The notes beneath the pieces were generated by a model. It did no database searches. It was given only the letters and a program-made list of their open reading frames with translations, and was not told the origin of the DNA. Shown here piece by piece: positions 1 to 6,881 of a stretch of 10,036 nt of DNA. Within the stretch, counting starts at the first letter, position 1; every line of letters starts with the position of its first letter. Origin of the DNA: Clostridia bacterium. GTDB taxonomy: Bacteria; Bacillota_A; Clostridia; Lachnospirales; Lachnospiraceae. The stretch covers positions 1 through 10,036 of the forward strand of contig JAAYYM010000512.1 of NCBI GenBank assembly GCA_012515365.1, read 5' to 3'. A program made the translations under genes and the position numbers.

Positions 1-2330
1 CCTGCTGCCTTTGCACCCTTAACATGTGAACGGAAGTAAGGATCCTCTATCAATACACCCGTTGACGAACCACGATATCCGCAGCGAATAATAACATAAC
101 TGATTCCGGAAGCTTTTACAGAAGCCCAATTAATACTTGGCTGATATTTTGACACATCAATTCCCAATGTGCCGGAGCCTTTCGTCAGACTGCCATCTGA
201 TGCAAAATTGTATTTAACACCACCAATGATCTGTTCCCCGGTTACTTTTGTATGATCCTTTTTAAAGAAATAAGTCAGGCCTTCTATTGTCTGCCAGCCG
301 GTATATAGAAATTCTTCAACTTGTCCTTTGATATAAAAAACAGTAATAGCGGTATTTTTATAGTCAGCATAAGTTGCTTTTCGATAAGTAAAATTAGGTG
401 ACGTTCCCTCTCTGACAAACAGTTCGTTTCCGTTTTTGTCATAAAGCTGTGCCCCATCATTTGCTGTTGCCGTTACTTTGACATCGCAAGTTGCCTGAGC
501 TCCATTAGAACATTTTGCAACAACCTGGGCATTTCCTGCACTGACACCTGTGATCGTACCATCCTGTGCAACTGATACGATAGAAGTGTTATTGCTTGCA
601 AAACTTACACTTGCACCTGCTGGAACGCCTGTTGCCACTAGCTGTGTCTTACCTTGTACATTGATCGTTGTGCTTGTCGGTGACAAGGCAAATAAGGTTT
701 CTGATGTAACTGATATCAAAAACGGAGAAGATTCTTTTCCGCCTGCCTTAGCCGTGATCCAAGCTTCACCAACGCTTATTGGTTTAACAGTAACACTTGT
801 TCCACTTCCCTCGATGGAAACATTTGAACTACCATTATTACTCCACTCAATCGTGTAATTCTTAGCCTCTGCCGGTGCTACAGTTGCTGTCAGTGTCGTT
901 CCCGGACCATTTAATGAAATCTTATTATTTCCTCCGATTGAAACTGACGAAACCTGTACATCTGTCTGAACCGGCACTACTCTAACCGTAAAATTAGCTG
1001 ATTTATCAACTATGCTTGCTGTGATCGTTACTGACTTTTCTGTCGTAACATCCAATGCACGGATTGAAATTGTTTTACCCATATTATTGTCAATTACAAT
1101 TGCCTGTGTATCTGAAGAATACCATGTCACAGAGCTCTCTGCATCTGAAGGGTTGACGGTTGCCGTAAGGGAGCCTGTGCCTCCTGGGCTTAATGTATCC
1201 GTTCCTGAAATAGAAATACTCTCAATACCGTTTCCTGAGGTCGTCTCACTCATTGCCGAGACTCCTGTTGGATATAATAATACAGTCTGTGGTGCAAGTC
1301 CGGTCTGTGCAGACAGTTTAACTGCATCTAATGCTGACGCCACAAGCTTCTTAATCTTTTTCGCAGATGCCGACAATCCCAAACGCTTTAAGTCTACTGA
1401 TGTTTTAGGTGCCTCTACATATCCCTCTTTCGAACCATTTACCGTTTTTGTAGATTCTACCCACTCTACGGTATCCTTTAACGCGCTACCTGTTTCCACA
1501 TCCGCAGCCTGCTTGCCGCCGGTATCCTCAGCCGCAACGTTAACCTGGGATTCTTTTTTGATCAAATCTTTGATATCCTGTATAACCTTATACTCTATTT
1601 TAGCTTTGACAGCTACTGTCATAGCCGTCTGAGGAAATTGATATTCTGTTAACGATGGATCACTTACCAGTGCTACCGAATAATCTCCTGCTGCCATATC
1701 CTCAGCATAAATTACGCCATCTGCATCGTCATCTGTCAGTTCCTGATCTTTTCCCTTTGGATCTGTGACTTTCACTTTCCATTTTACACCGGTTACAAGA
1801 GAATCCTCCTGATCAACGACTTTAATCTTTAAATCCTTTTCTACAGAGGATAACACAAGCGATATATGTTTCAGTTCTGCCTGCTTTGTTTCCTGCTCAA
1901 TTAACTCCGGCATTTCCATTAATTCAGGACTGACCGGTGTAGCTTCCACCTGCGATGCAACAAAATTCTCATAATTTGCTAATTCTGCAAAAGCCGCCTC
2001 TACCTTTTGTTCGCTCTGATAATTTGCATAAACGACGGTGCTGGTAATTGAAGTAATAAATACCACAATTGCCATAAAAGAAGCTGCCCACTGCAGTGGT
2101 GTGAACGCTCTGATTTTATCCATAACAGAATGAGACTCTTCTTGTTTATTCTGTGTCTCCATTCCGTCCATCCAGTTAGCTGACTCTTCACGAAATTTAC
2201 TAGATCTCTCTTTCATACCTGTAAATACGCTCTTCTTTTCAACTTTTTTCTTAATTCTTCTTCTGACCTTCTTTTTAACGACAGTCTGATCTGTCGACTG
2301 AAGATCCAGATTCCCCTTATTGTCTTTCAT
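1..2330 (-). CDS. Membrane-tethered GH25 lysozyme-like surface protein with Ig-like domains (partial, C-terminus outside window)
   Basis: 776 codons are visible and the frame runs open off the window start. Seen in order: a very basic cytoplasmic tail (residues about 19-33, KKKVRRRIKKK), one hydrophobic segment (about 82-101) giving type II topology, a beta-rich stretch (about 151-245), a Lys/Ala-rich linker, three bacterial Ig-like (BIG2) repeats (about 368-454, 457-543, 545-620), and a choline-binding-like wall repeat (about 675-716, YTGWQTIEG and YNFASDGSL). The start of a glycosyl hydrolase 25 domain follows from about 722 (GIDVSKYQ, with the first catalytic Asp at 725). GH25 enzymes cleave the MurNAc-GlcNAc bond of peptidoglycan. 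The second catalytic acid lies beyond the window, so activity cannot be judged. ATG at 2330 is preceded by GGAGG (2338-2342) at 7 nt. The gene lies 63 bp after rmlA with no convincing terminator between, so it is probably the third gene of that operon. The absence of an N-terminal cleavage site suggests it stays membrane-anchored (inference). Confidence 0.9.
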   Translation of the reverse strand, partial: MKDNKGNLDLQSTDQTVVKKKVRRRIKKKVEKKSVFTGMKERSSKFREESANWMDGMETQNKQEESHSVMDKIRAFTPLQWAASFMAIVVFITSITSTVVYANYQSEQKVEAAFAELANYENFVASQVEATPVSPELMEMPELIEQETKQAELKHISLVLSSVEKDLKIKVVDQEDSLVTGVKWKVKVTDPKGKDQELTDDDADGVIYAEDMAAGDYSVALVSDPSLTEYQFPQTAMTVAVKAKIEYKVIQDIKDLIKKESQVNVAAEDTGGKQAADVETGSALKDTVEWVESTKTVNGSKEGYVEAPKTSVDLKRLGLSASAKKIKKLVASALDAVKLSAQTGLAPQTVLLYPTGVSAMSETTSGNGIESISISGTDTLSPGGTGSLTATVNPSDAESSVTWYSSDTQAIVIDNNMGKTISIRALDVTTEKSVTITASIVDKSANFTVRVVPVQTDVQVSSVSIGGNNKISLNGPGTTLTATVAPAEAKNYTIEWSNNGSSNVSIEGSGTSVTVKPISVGEAWITAKAGGKESSPFLISVTSETLFALSPTSTTINVQGKTQLVATGVPAGASVSFASNNTSIVSVAQDGTITGVSAGNAQVVAKCSNGAQATCDVKVTATANDGAQLYDKNGNELFVREGTSPNFTYRKATYADYKNTAITVFYIKGQVEEFLYTGWQTIEGLTYFFKKDHTKVTGEQIIGGVKYNFASDGSLTKGSGTLGIDVSKYQPSINWASVKASGISYVIIRCGYRGSSTGVLIEDPYFRSHVKGAKAA

Positions 2331-2393
2331 GATTTATCCTCCGCTTCTTGTTGCTTACCCAGGGCAGCAAGAACCCATCACATATTGAATTCT

Positions 2394-3263
2394 TTATAAT
2401 CCATTTGCTACATCAATCAGATACTGTCCATACTCCGTTTTCAAGAGTGGCTGTGCCAGACTGATCAACTGCTCTTTATCAATAAATCCACGTCGATATG
2501 CAATTTCCTCGATGCATGAAATATACATCCCCTGTCTCTTCTGGAATGCAGCCACAAAATCAGCAGCTGCAAGCAGCATATCGTGATTTCCGGTATCCAG
2601 CCATGCAAATCCTCTTCCCAATGTTTCAACGTGCATATCTCCCCTCTGAAGATAAGCATTGTTAACACTTGTGATTTCGATTTCACCTCTGGCTGACGGT
2701 TTCACATTTTTAGCAATTTCAACTACATCATTGTCGTAGAAGTAAAGCCCTGGAACCGCATAATTAGATTTCGGCTTCTCTGGTTTTTCTTCAATCGAGA
2801 TTGCCATGCCATCTTTGTCAAATTCCACAACACCGTATTCCCTAGGATCCTTTACGTAATATCCGAAGATGGTAGCACCTGTCTTTCTTTGTGCTGCTGT
2901 TCTCAAAATATCCGAAAAGCTTTGTCCATAAAAAATATTGTCCCCTAAGATCAATGATACATTGTCTGAACCGATAAACTCTTCTCCAATGATAAATGCA
3001 TCAGCGAGTCCCCTTGGCTCTTCCTGAATTGCATATGACATCTTGAGCCCAAGCTGATGACCTGTTCCAAATAACTGTTCAAACAATGGAAGATCTCTTG
3101 GTGTTGAAATAATCAGTATTTCTCTGATCCCGGCCAGCATCAGTATAGATAGCGGATAATAGATCATCGGCTTATCGTAGATCGGCATCATCTGCTTAGA
3201 TACAGCCTTAGTCAGAGGACATAGTCTTGTTCCGGAACCTCCTGCAAGAATAATTCCTTTCAT
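2394..3263 (-). CDS. rmlA: Glucose-1-phosphate thymidylyltransferase RmlA
   Basis: It joins dTTP and glucose-1-phosphate to give dTDP-glucose plus pyrophosphate, the first step of dTDP-L-rhamnose and related deoxysugar synthesis, in the cytoplasm. At 289 residues it is the usual short RmlA length. Seen: the nucleotide-binding loop GGSGTRL at 8-14 followed by PLT, the [12 protein letters not shown] segment at 22-33, LGDNIFYG with the metal-binding Asp108, EEKP at 158-161, and WLDTGNHD with the second metal Asp223. Cys15 replaces the aromatic or His residue common in GTRLxPLT, which is minor variation. ATG at 3263 overlaps the rmlB stop as ATGA, with GAGGAG 8 nt upstream, so the two are translationally coupled. 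rmlC and rmlD are not in the window, so the end product (rhamnose or another 6-deoxysugar) is not fixed by this locus alone. Confidence 0.97.
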   Translation of the reverse strand: MKGIILAGGSGTRLCPLTKAVSKQMMPIYDKPMIYYPLSILMLAGIREILIISTPRDLPLFEQLFGTGHQLGLKMSYAIQEEPRGLADAFIIGEEFIGSDNVSLILGDNIFYGQSFSDILRTAAQRKTGATIFGYYVKDPREYGVVEFDKDGMAISIEEKPEKPKSNYAVPGLYFYDNDVVEIAKNVKPSARGEIEITSVNNAYLQRGDMHVETLGRGFAWLDTGNHDMLLAAADFVAAFQKRQGMYISCIEEIAYRRGFIDKEQLISLAQPLLKTEYGQYLIDVANGL

Positions 3264-4333
3264 TGATACATCTCCTCATAATATTTTTGATATTCGCCAC
3301 TTGTCACATTGCGCATCCAGTCTTCATTTTCAAAAAACCACTTGATCGTCAGTTTGATTCCTTCGGCAAACATAGTTTCCGGTTCCCATCCGATCTCCTT
3401 CTTTATTTTGTCAGGAGCGATGGCATATCTGCGGTCATGTCCCTTACGATCTTCTACATATGTGATCAAATCATAAGTAACCAGTTCTTTTCTTGGATCA
3501 GAATCTGCCAGCATTTCACGGATTGTATCTATGATAATATGAATGATCTCGATATTCTGCTTTTCATTATGACCACCAATGTTATAGGTCTCTCCAAGCT
3601 TTCCTTTTTCCTGTACCATATCAATTGCTTTTGCATGATCTCTGACATACAGCCAGTCTCTGACATTCTTGCCATCGCCATATACAGGAAGCTGTTTTCC
3701 ATTAAGCGCATTATGTATAATCAGCGGAATCAGTTTTTCAGGAAACTGAAATGGTCCGTAGTTATTACTACAGTTTGTAATATTTGCCGGGAAATGATAC
3801 GTATCAATATAGGCCTTTACCAGAAAATCTGATGATGCTTTACTTGCTGAATAAGGGCTGTGTGGATCATAAGGAGTTGTTTCATAGAAGTACTCTCCTT
3901 CTTTTTCTAAAGATCCATATACTTCATCTGTAGATACGTGTAAAAATTTCTTATCCGGTTTAAATCCATATGGAGTCTCCCATGCTTGCTTTGCGCAGTT
4001 CAACATAACTGCTGTTCCCAATACGTTAGTCTGTACAAAGATTTCCGGATTTTTAATACTTCTGTCTACATGACTTTCAGCTGCGAAATGTACCACACGG
4101 TCAATATCATATTTACTAAATATATCCTGAATTGCATCCTTGTCACAGATATTTGCACGTATGAATTTATAATTTTCCCTATTTTCTATGCTGACCAAAT
4201 TTTCAAGGTTTCCGCAATAAGTGAGCGCGTCCACATTGATGATCTGAATCTCGTTGTCATATTTTTCGAACATATATTGAATATAATTTGAACCAATAAA
4301 TCCGGCTCCGCCTGTTACCAGATATGTCTTCAT
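3260..4333 (-). CDS. rmlB: dTDP-glucose 4,6-dehydratase RmlB
   Basis: It converts dTDP-glucose to dTDP-4-keto-6-deoxyglucose using tightly bound NAD, the second step of dTDP-deoxysugar synthesis. At 357 residues it is full length for this extended short-chain dehydrogenase family. Seen: the Rossmann motif TGGAGFIG at 7-14, [11 protein letters not shown] at 82-92, the catalytic STDEVYG with Thr135-Asp136-Glu137, the YSASK pair Tyr161/Lys165, the [14 protein letters not shown] substrate loop from 190, and [10 protein letters not shown] near 295-304. The Asp-Glu pair after the catalytic Thr marks it as a 4,6-dehydratase rather than a 4-epimerase. ATG at 4333 has GGAGG (4343-4347) 9 nt upstream. 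It is the first gene of the operon, with a good promoter about 55-80 bp upstream, and overlaps rmlA by 4 bp. Confidence 0.97.
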   Translation of the reverse strand: MKTYLVTGGAGFIGSNYIQYMFEKYDNEIQIINVDALTYCGNLENLVSIENRENYKFIRANICDKDAIQDIFSKYDIDRVVHFAAESHVDRSIKNPEIFVQTNVLGTAVMLNCAKQAWETPYGFKPDKKFLHVSTDEVYGSLEKEGEYFYETTPYDPHSPYSASKASSDFLVKAYIDTYHFPANITNCSNNYGPFQFPEKLIPLIIHNALNGKQLPVYGDGKNVRDWLYVRDHAKAIDMVQEKGKLGETYNIGGHNEKQNIEIIHIIIDTIREMLADSDPRKELVTYDLITYVEDRKGHDRRYAIAPDKIKKEIGWEPETMFAEGIKLTIKWFFENEDWMRNVTSGEYQKYYEEMYQ

Positions 4334-4386
4334 ATCATAAATCCTCCATTATTTTTATAAACTGCAACTTCACATAATCTCGTAGT

Positions 4387-4415
4387 ATTATAACATTATC
4401 CCGACAAGATTACAA
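4387..4415 (-). promoter_or_regulatory. Sigma-A-type promoter of the rmlB-rmlA operon
   Basis: Minus strand shows -35 TTGTAA (4410-4415), a 17-bp spacer and a perfect -10 TATAAT (4387-4392) preceded by TGT, an extended -10. The expected start site is near 4380, leaving a leader of about 47 nt before the rmlB ATG. The spacer holds CTTGTCGGG, which resembles a 0A box (TGTCGAA) in five of seven positions. That match is too weak to call. Confidence 0.75.
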
Positions 4416-4493
4416 CAACTTAGCAGATGTTCCACTTCATCTCTTGGAAGTGTCTGACGAGTCATAACGTCGATTATTGTAGACTATGGCTAA

Positions 4494-4511
4494 TAATGCA
4501 TCTCTGCATTA
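4494..4511. repeat. Inverted repeat just upstream of the -35 of the zinc-ribbon gene
   Basis: TAATGCA and TGCATTA form a perfect 7-bp inverted repeat around TCTC. It ends 1 bp before the TTGACA -35 box at 4513, in the divergent region between rmlB and the small plus-strand gene. The position suits a repressor or activator site, but no regulator is identified. Confidence 0.4.
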
Positions 4512-4512
4512 A

Positions 4513-4541
4513 TTGACATTTTAACAAATATATATTACGAT
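4513..4541 (+). promoter_or_regulatory. Promoter of the small zinc-ribbon gene
   Basis: Consensus -35 TTGACA (4513-4518), a 17-bp AT-rich spacer and -10 TACGAT (4536-4541, 4 of 6). Transcription should start near 4548, giving a leader of about 74 nt that holds the inverted repeat at 4555-4578. Confidence 0.65.
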
Positions 4542-4554
4542 TCGATTAAAGTTG

Positions 4555-4578
4555 ATTGGAAATATCTTACTTTCCAAT
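4555..4578 (+). repeat. Inverted repeat (possible RNA hairpin) in the leader of the zinc-ribbon gene
   Basis: ATTGGAAA and TTTCCAAT are perfect 8-bp arms around an 8-nt loop. It lies downstream of the predicted start site and 44 bp before the ATG, so it could act as an RNA hairpin or as a DNA operator. Two copies of ATTTTGAC follow at 4580 and 4593, 13 bp apart. Confidence 0.45.
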
Positions 4579-4621
4579 TATTTTGACCCATCATTTTGAC
4601 AGACGAGATGCAGGAGGTAAT

Positions 4622-4891
4622 ATGATTTACTTACATTATTGTTTGAAATGTAAACAGATTTTTCTCTTATTTGGACATCAGCAGCAATGCCTAAAATGTG
4701 AAAGTATTCTGACCGAATTAAAACTTTCATATGACAGCTATATCTATTATTCACCTGAACAAAGAGAAGACTACATATCCAAACTGCAGAAAGCTGATTA
4801 TCTGCAAAAACAAAAGAAGCATTACCGTTTTGCCAAACATACCAAACGTTATAAAGAACATATGCAAATACGCAACAAGCATATAGAATAA
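4622..4891 (+). CDS. Small zinc-ribbon protein of unknown function
   Basis: 89 residues, the only plus-strand gene in the window. ATG at 4622 follows AGGAGGT (4612-4618), and this decides the start. The frame extends upstream to a TTG at 4556, but that has no ribosome binding site. Seen: two CLKC knuckles (Cys7/Cys10 and Cys23/Cys26) 12 residues apart with His19 between them, a spacing typical of a four-cysteine zinc ribbon. A Tyr/Leu-rich middle follows, then a strongly basic Lys/His/Arg C-terminal half (about 56-88) predicted helical and able to touch nucleic acid. It has its own promoter, diverges from rmlB, and is convergent with the Spo0A-like gene through a shared terminator. I do not recognise the family. 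A role as a small DNA-, RNA- or protein-binding factor is inference only. Confidence 0.75.
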   Translation: MIYLHYCLKCKQIFLLFGHQQQCLKCESILTELKLSYDSYIYYSPEQREDYISKLQKADYLQKQKKHYRFAKHTKRYKEHMQIRNKHIE

Positions 4892-4933
4892 AAGAAACAG
4901 CTGCCTTACGATGAGGCAGCTGTTTCTTTTTTG
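4890..4933. terminator. Strong bidirectional intrinsic terminator
   Basis: A perfect stem of about 16 bp (AAAGAAACAGCTGCC paired with GGCAGCTGTTTCTTT) closes a 9-nt loop. A T-run follows on the plus strand, and an equivalent T-rich run follows on the minus strand because the stem base is A/T. It begins at the stop codon of the zinc-ribbon gene and lies 15 bp past the stop of the Spo0A-like gene, so it can end both convergent transcripts. Confidence 0.93.
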
Positions 4934-4948
4934 TTTTCCCACTCATTG

Positions 4949-5380
4949 CTAAATCAGACTGTTCATACCATACATCCGGTCTAGACGTATTCGGTCAGCA
5001 ATCTGAACCATATACTCTGAATTGCATGGTTTTTTCTTTCCTGAAAGAATCGAATAACCAAAAATACGTTCAAATACTTCTGTATTTCCTCTTTCCCATG
5101 AAACACCGACAGCTGTTCTAATTGCTCTCTCTACCCGATTCATGGATGAGTTGTGTTTCTTTGCCACATCATAATACAAAACCTTTGTTATGGAATGAGC
5201 AATTTCCATATCGTCAACCAACATCATAATGGCTTCCCGCAAATAATGATAGCCATTCAACCTTGCCGGCACACCTAATTGATGTAGCAACTCCGTAACA
5301 TACAGCTCCAGATCGCTGTTTGAATCAAGAACCGCATTACGTTTACGCAAAACGTTTGAATACTCGTATATATTTAACAT
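4949..5380 (-). CDS. Stand-alone Spo0A C-terminal (DNA-binding) domain protein without a receiver
   Basis: 143 residues from ATG 5380, chosen because GGAGG (5386-5390) sits 5 nt upstream and the promoter start falls near 5422. A longer frame opens at 5428 but lies at the predicted transcription start. Residues about 24-133 match the Spo0A effector domain: LGVPARLNGYHYLREAI, SITKVLYYDVAKKHN, the recognition-helix core RVERAIR (82-88, including the Glu-Arg pair that contacts 0A boxes in B. subtilis Spo0A), and WERGN...FGYS...KPCNSEY. The phosphoryl receiver of full Spo0A (about 120 residues) is absent; only some 23 unrelated residues precede the domain. It should be a transcription factor not controlled by phosphorylation. 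It could bind 0A-like boxes or its own variant sites (inference). It has its own promoter and shares a terminator with the convergent zinc-ribbon gene. Confidence 0.92.
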   Translation of the reverse strand: MLNIYEYSNVLRKRNAVLDSNSDLELYVTELLHQLGVPARLNGYHYLREAIMMLVDDMEIAHSITKVLYYDVAKKHNSSMNRVERAIRTAVGVSWERGNTEVFERIFGYSILSGKKKPCNSEYMVQIADRIRLDRMYGMNSLI

Positions 5381-5390
5381 TAATACCTCC

Positions 5391-5406
5391 ATGCTGACGT
5401 CAGCAT
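5391..5406. repeat. Perfect 16-bp palindrome abutting the ribosome binding site of the Spo0A-like gene
   Basis: ATGCTGACGTCAGCAT reads the same on both strands and directly touches the GGAGG at 5386-5390. It lies inside the predicted leader (start site about 5422). It could be a dimeric regulator's operator. Alternatively it could form a 6-bp-stem, 4-nt-loop RNA hairpin that limits ribosome access. Confidence 0.6.
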
Positions 5407-5428
5407 CGCACGCAACTCCTCTACGCAT

Positions 5429-5457
5429 ACAATATCACCAATTATTGGAAATGTAAA
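5429..5457 (-). promoter_or_regulatory. Promoter of the Spo0A-like gene
   Basis: Minus strand: -35 TTTACA (5452-5457, 5 of 6), 17-bp spacer, -10 TATTGT (5429-5434, 4 of 6). The spacer contains the 11-bp perfect inverted repeat CCAATAATTGG (5438-5448), well placed for a repressor. Predicted start near 5422. Confidence 0.6.
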
Positions 5458-5460
5458 GCC

Positions 5461-5524
5461 TTTTTATCCTTTTTTTACATTTCTTAACACATGGTCGCAT
5501 TTTTTTTCATTTTTTGCGCTTTTT
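5461..5524 (-). promoter_or_regulatory. Helically phased A-tracts upstream of the Spo0A-like promoter
   Basis: Runs of 5-8 adenines on the minus strand are centred near 5463, 5473, 5503, 5513 and 5522, multiples of about 10 bp. The nearest two lie immediately upstream of the -35 box. This is the pattern of an UP-like element plus intrinsic DNA bending. The stretch also covers the gap after the sensor kinase gene, in which I see no intrinsic terminator. Confidence 0.45.
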
Positions 5525-5546
5525 CTAGAGGTTCTGCAAACAGAAA

Positions 5547-6866
5547 TCACTTGAAAATAACAAGTAATTTGAAGGTATGTTCATTGCTCTCGATAAAGAA
5601 CGTTCCATTATTCTCTTTGACAACAGTAGCTATACTTGATATTCCATAACCATGCTGCTCTTTGTTCCGCTTTGAGGTTTTAATCTGTCCATCTATGATC
5701 TTTACATTCTTTTCAATCGTATTTTCGATGGAAATGATCATTTCATGTTCTTCATTTATGATGTTTACATCAATCAATCGTTCTTTTCCTGGCTTTATTT
5801 TATCGCACGCTTCGATGGCATTATTAAGCGCATTGGACAAAATGGTAACAAAAATATTGTCTTCTATTTTCGTCTTTTCCAAATCCTGAACGTTGAAGTT
5901 TAGTTTGATTTTTTTGGAATTGGCTACTATATATTTCTGATTCAGCAGAGCATCAATGACTAAATTATTCGTATGAATTGGAAGCATATTCCCTTCAACA
6001 GTTTCCGTTATTTTAGACAAATAACGTTCGGCTTCCTGATATCGTTTATTTTTCAGTAATATTTCCACAGCAAACAGCTGTGTCGTAATTCCATGTGCCA
6101 GTGAGCGTATCTTAAAATGAGTCTCTTTGACTGCTTTCATATTTTCTTCATCTGACTTCATATGACTGTTGATTGCGATCAGACTTTTTTCATTTTCGTA
6201 AAGACCTCTCATCCTTTTCATAATCCTGAAGGTCACTATATTAATGAATACAATACACCATTGTAAATATATTTCCTCAGGATGTATGTCTACCGAATCA
6301 ATATTGATAAAATACAGCAGAAACAGCATGATAATACTGGTGATTGGTGTTGATAGTAACAGAATGGTATCCTTAATCGCAAAAGATTCCGTTTTTCTTC
6401 TGACAAGCAAATCCTTAATGATTTTAATCAGCAGCATTTGTATCATTCTGATTAGTATCACTGTATAAAACTCCAAGACTTCACTATTTAATCTGATTCC
6501 AAAATCTATTTTTCTTTCTATATATAGTACAAGATCCCCCAGATAATAAAAGAAAAAATCTATCAAAAACACAGAAACTGTTACAACTAACATCTTCTGT
6601 ATCGTTTTTGCATCATAGATCATTTTAACTGTGATAAACAGAATGATAAGCCTAATTATGATCTTTCCGTATTCCGGTACATAGGAATATTCCAGCATCA
6701 CAAATAATGTAGTAGCGATCAGACACCACAGCTCATATATGTATGAATTGATTTTTTTACGTGGACAAAACAGATCAAAACAGTCACGAATCGAAATAAT
6801 TTCCAAAGTGACAGGAATGATCAGTATCAACATTTCCGGGATCAGTATCTGAAAAAGATTGGACAT
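5547..6866 (-). CDS. AgrC-like GHKL sensor histidine kinase
   Basis: 439 residues. The N-terminal half is a membrane sensor with about six or seven hydrophobic segments (near 7-26, 46-60, 66-84, 91-116, 131-150, 166-186, 198-214), as in the HPK10/AgrC class. A coiled linker (about 218-250) leads to the H-box SLAHGITTQL with the likely phospho-acceptor His258. The GHKL ATPase follows: N-box SNALNNAIEAC (344-354) and G-box HGYGISSI (405-412). The H-box is unusual: His is followed by Gly instead of the usual Asp, and the later Asn/His of HDxxNH are Thr/Gln. ATG at 6866 has GGAG 5 nt upstream and follows the response regulator by 15 bp, so they are cotranscribed partners. No AgrB or AgrD gene is nearby, so the signal is unknown. 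It presumably phosphorylates the adjacent LytTR regulator. Confidence 0.92.
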   Translation of the reverse strand: MSNLFQILIPEMLILIIPVTLEIISIRDCFDLFCPRKKINSYIYELWCLIATTLFVMLEYSYVPEYGKIIIRLIILFITVKMIYDAKTIQKMLVVTVSVFLIDFFFYYLGDLVLYIERKIDFGIRLNSEVLEFYTVILIRMIQMLLIKIIKDLLVRRKTESFAIKDTILLLSTPITSIIMLFLLYFINIDSVDIHPEEIYLQWCIVFINIVTFRIMKRMRGLYENEKSLIAINSHMKSDEENMKAVKETHFKIRSLAHGITTQLFAVEILLKNKRYQEAERYLSKITETVEGNMLPIHTNNLVIDALLNQKYIVANSKKIKLNFNVQDLEKTKIEDNIFVTILSNALNNAIEACDKIKPGKERLIDVNIINEEHEMIISIENTIEKNVKIIDGQIKTSKRNKEQHGYGISSIATVVKENNGTFFIESNEHTFKLLVIFK

Positions 6867-6881
6867 ACCTGCTCCTGTTCT

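Noticed and set aside
550..1632. Two long open frames on the plus strand (550-858 and 1012-1632)
   Set aside because: They are antisense to the continuous minus-strand Ig-like/GH25 reading frame, lack ribosome binding sites, and their products are low-complexity mirror images of Ig-repeat codons.
2347..2371. Hairpin between rmlA and the GH25 gene as a terminator
   Set aside because: On the transcribed strand the 8-bp stem has a C-A mismatch and is followed by AAGCGGAGG rather than a U-run, so it is not an intrinsic terminator.
3263..4291. Plus-strand open frames at 3263-3832 and 3986-4291
   Set aside because: Both are fully antisense to rmlB, whose catalytic motifs are all intact; they have no ribosome binding site or recognisable domain.
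5349..5358. AACGTTTG near the Spo0A-like start resembling the LytTR repeat core
   Set aside because: Only a single good copy is present, with no matching partner at 21 bp, and it lies within coding sequence; ACGTT words are common in the window.
5381..5428. Longer 159-residue version of the Spo0A-like protein from ATG 5428
   Set aside because: That ATG is at or before the predicted transcription start and has no good ribosome binding site, while ATG 5380 has GGAGG at ideal spacing; the extra residues are encoded by the palindrome region.
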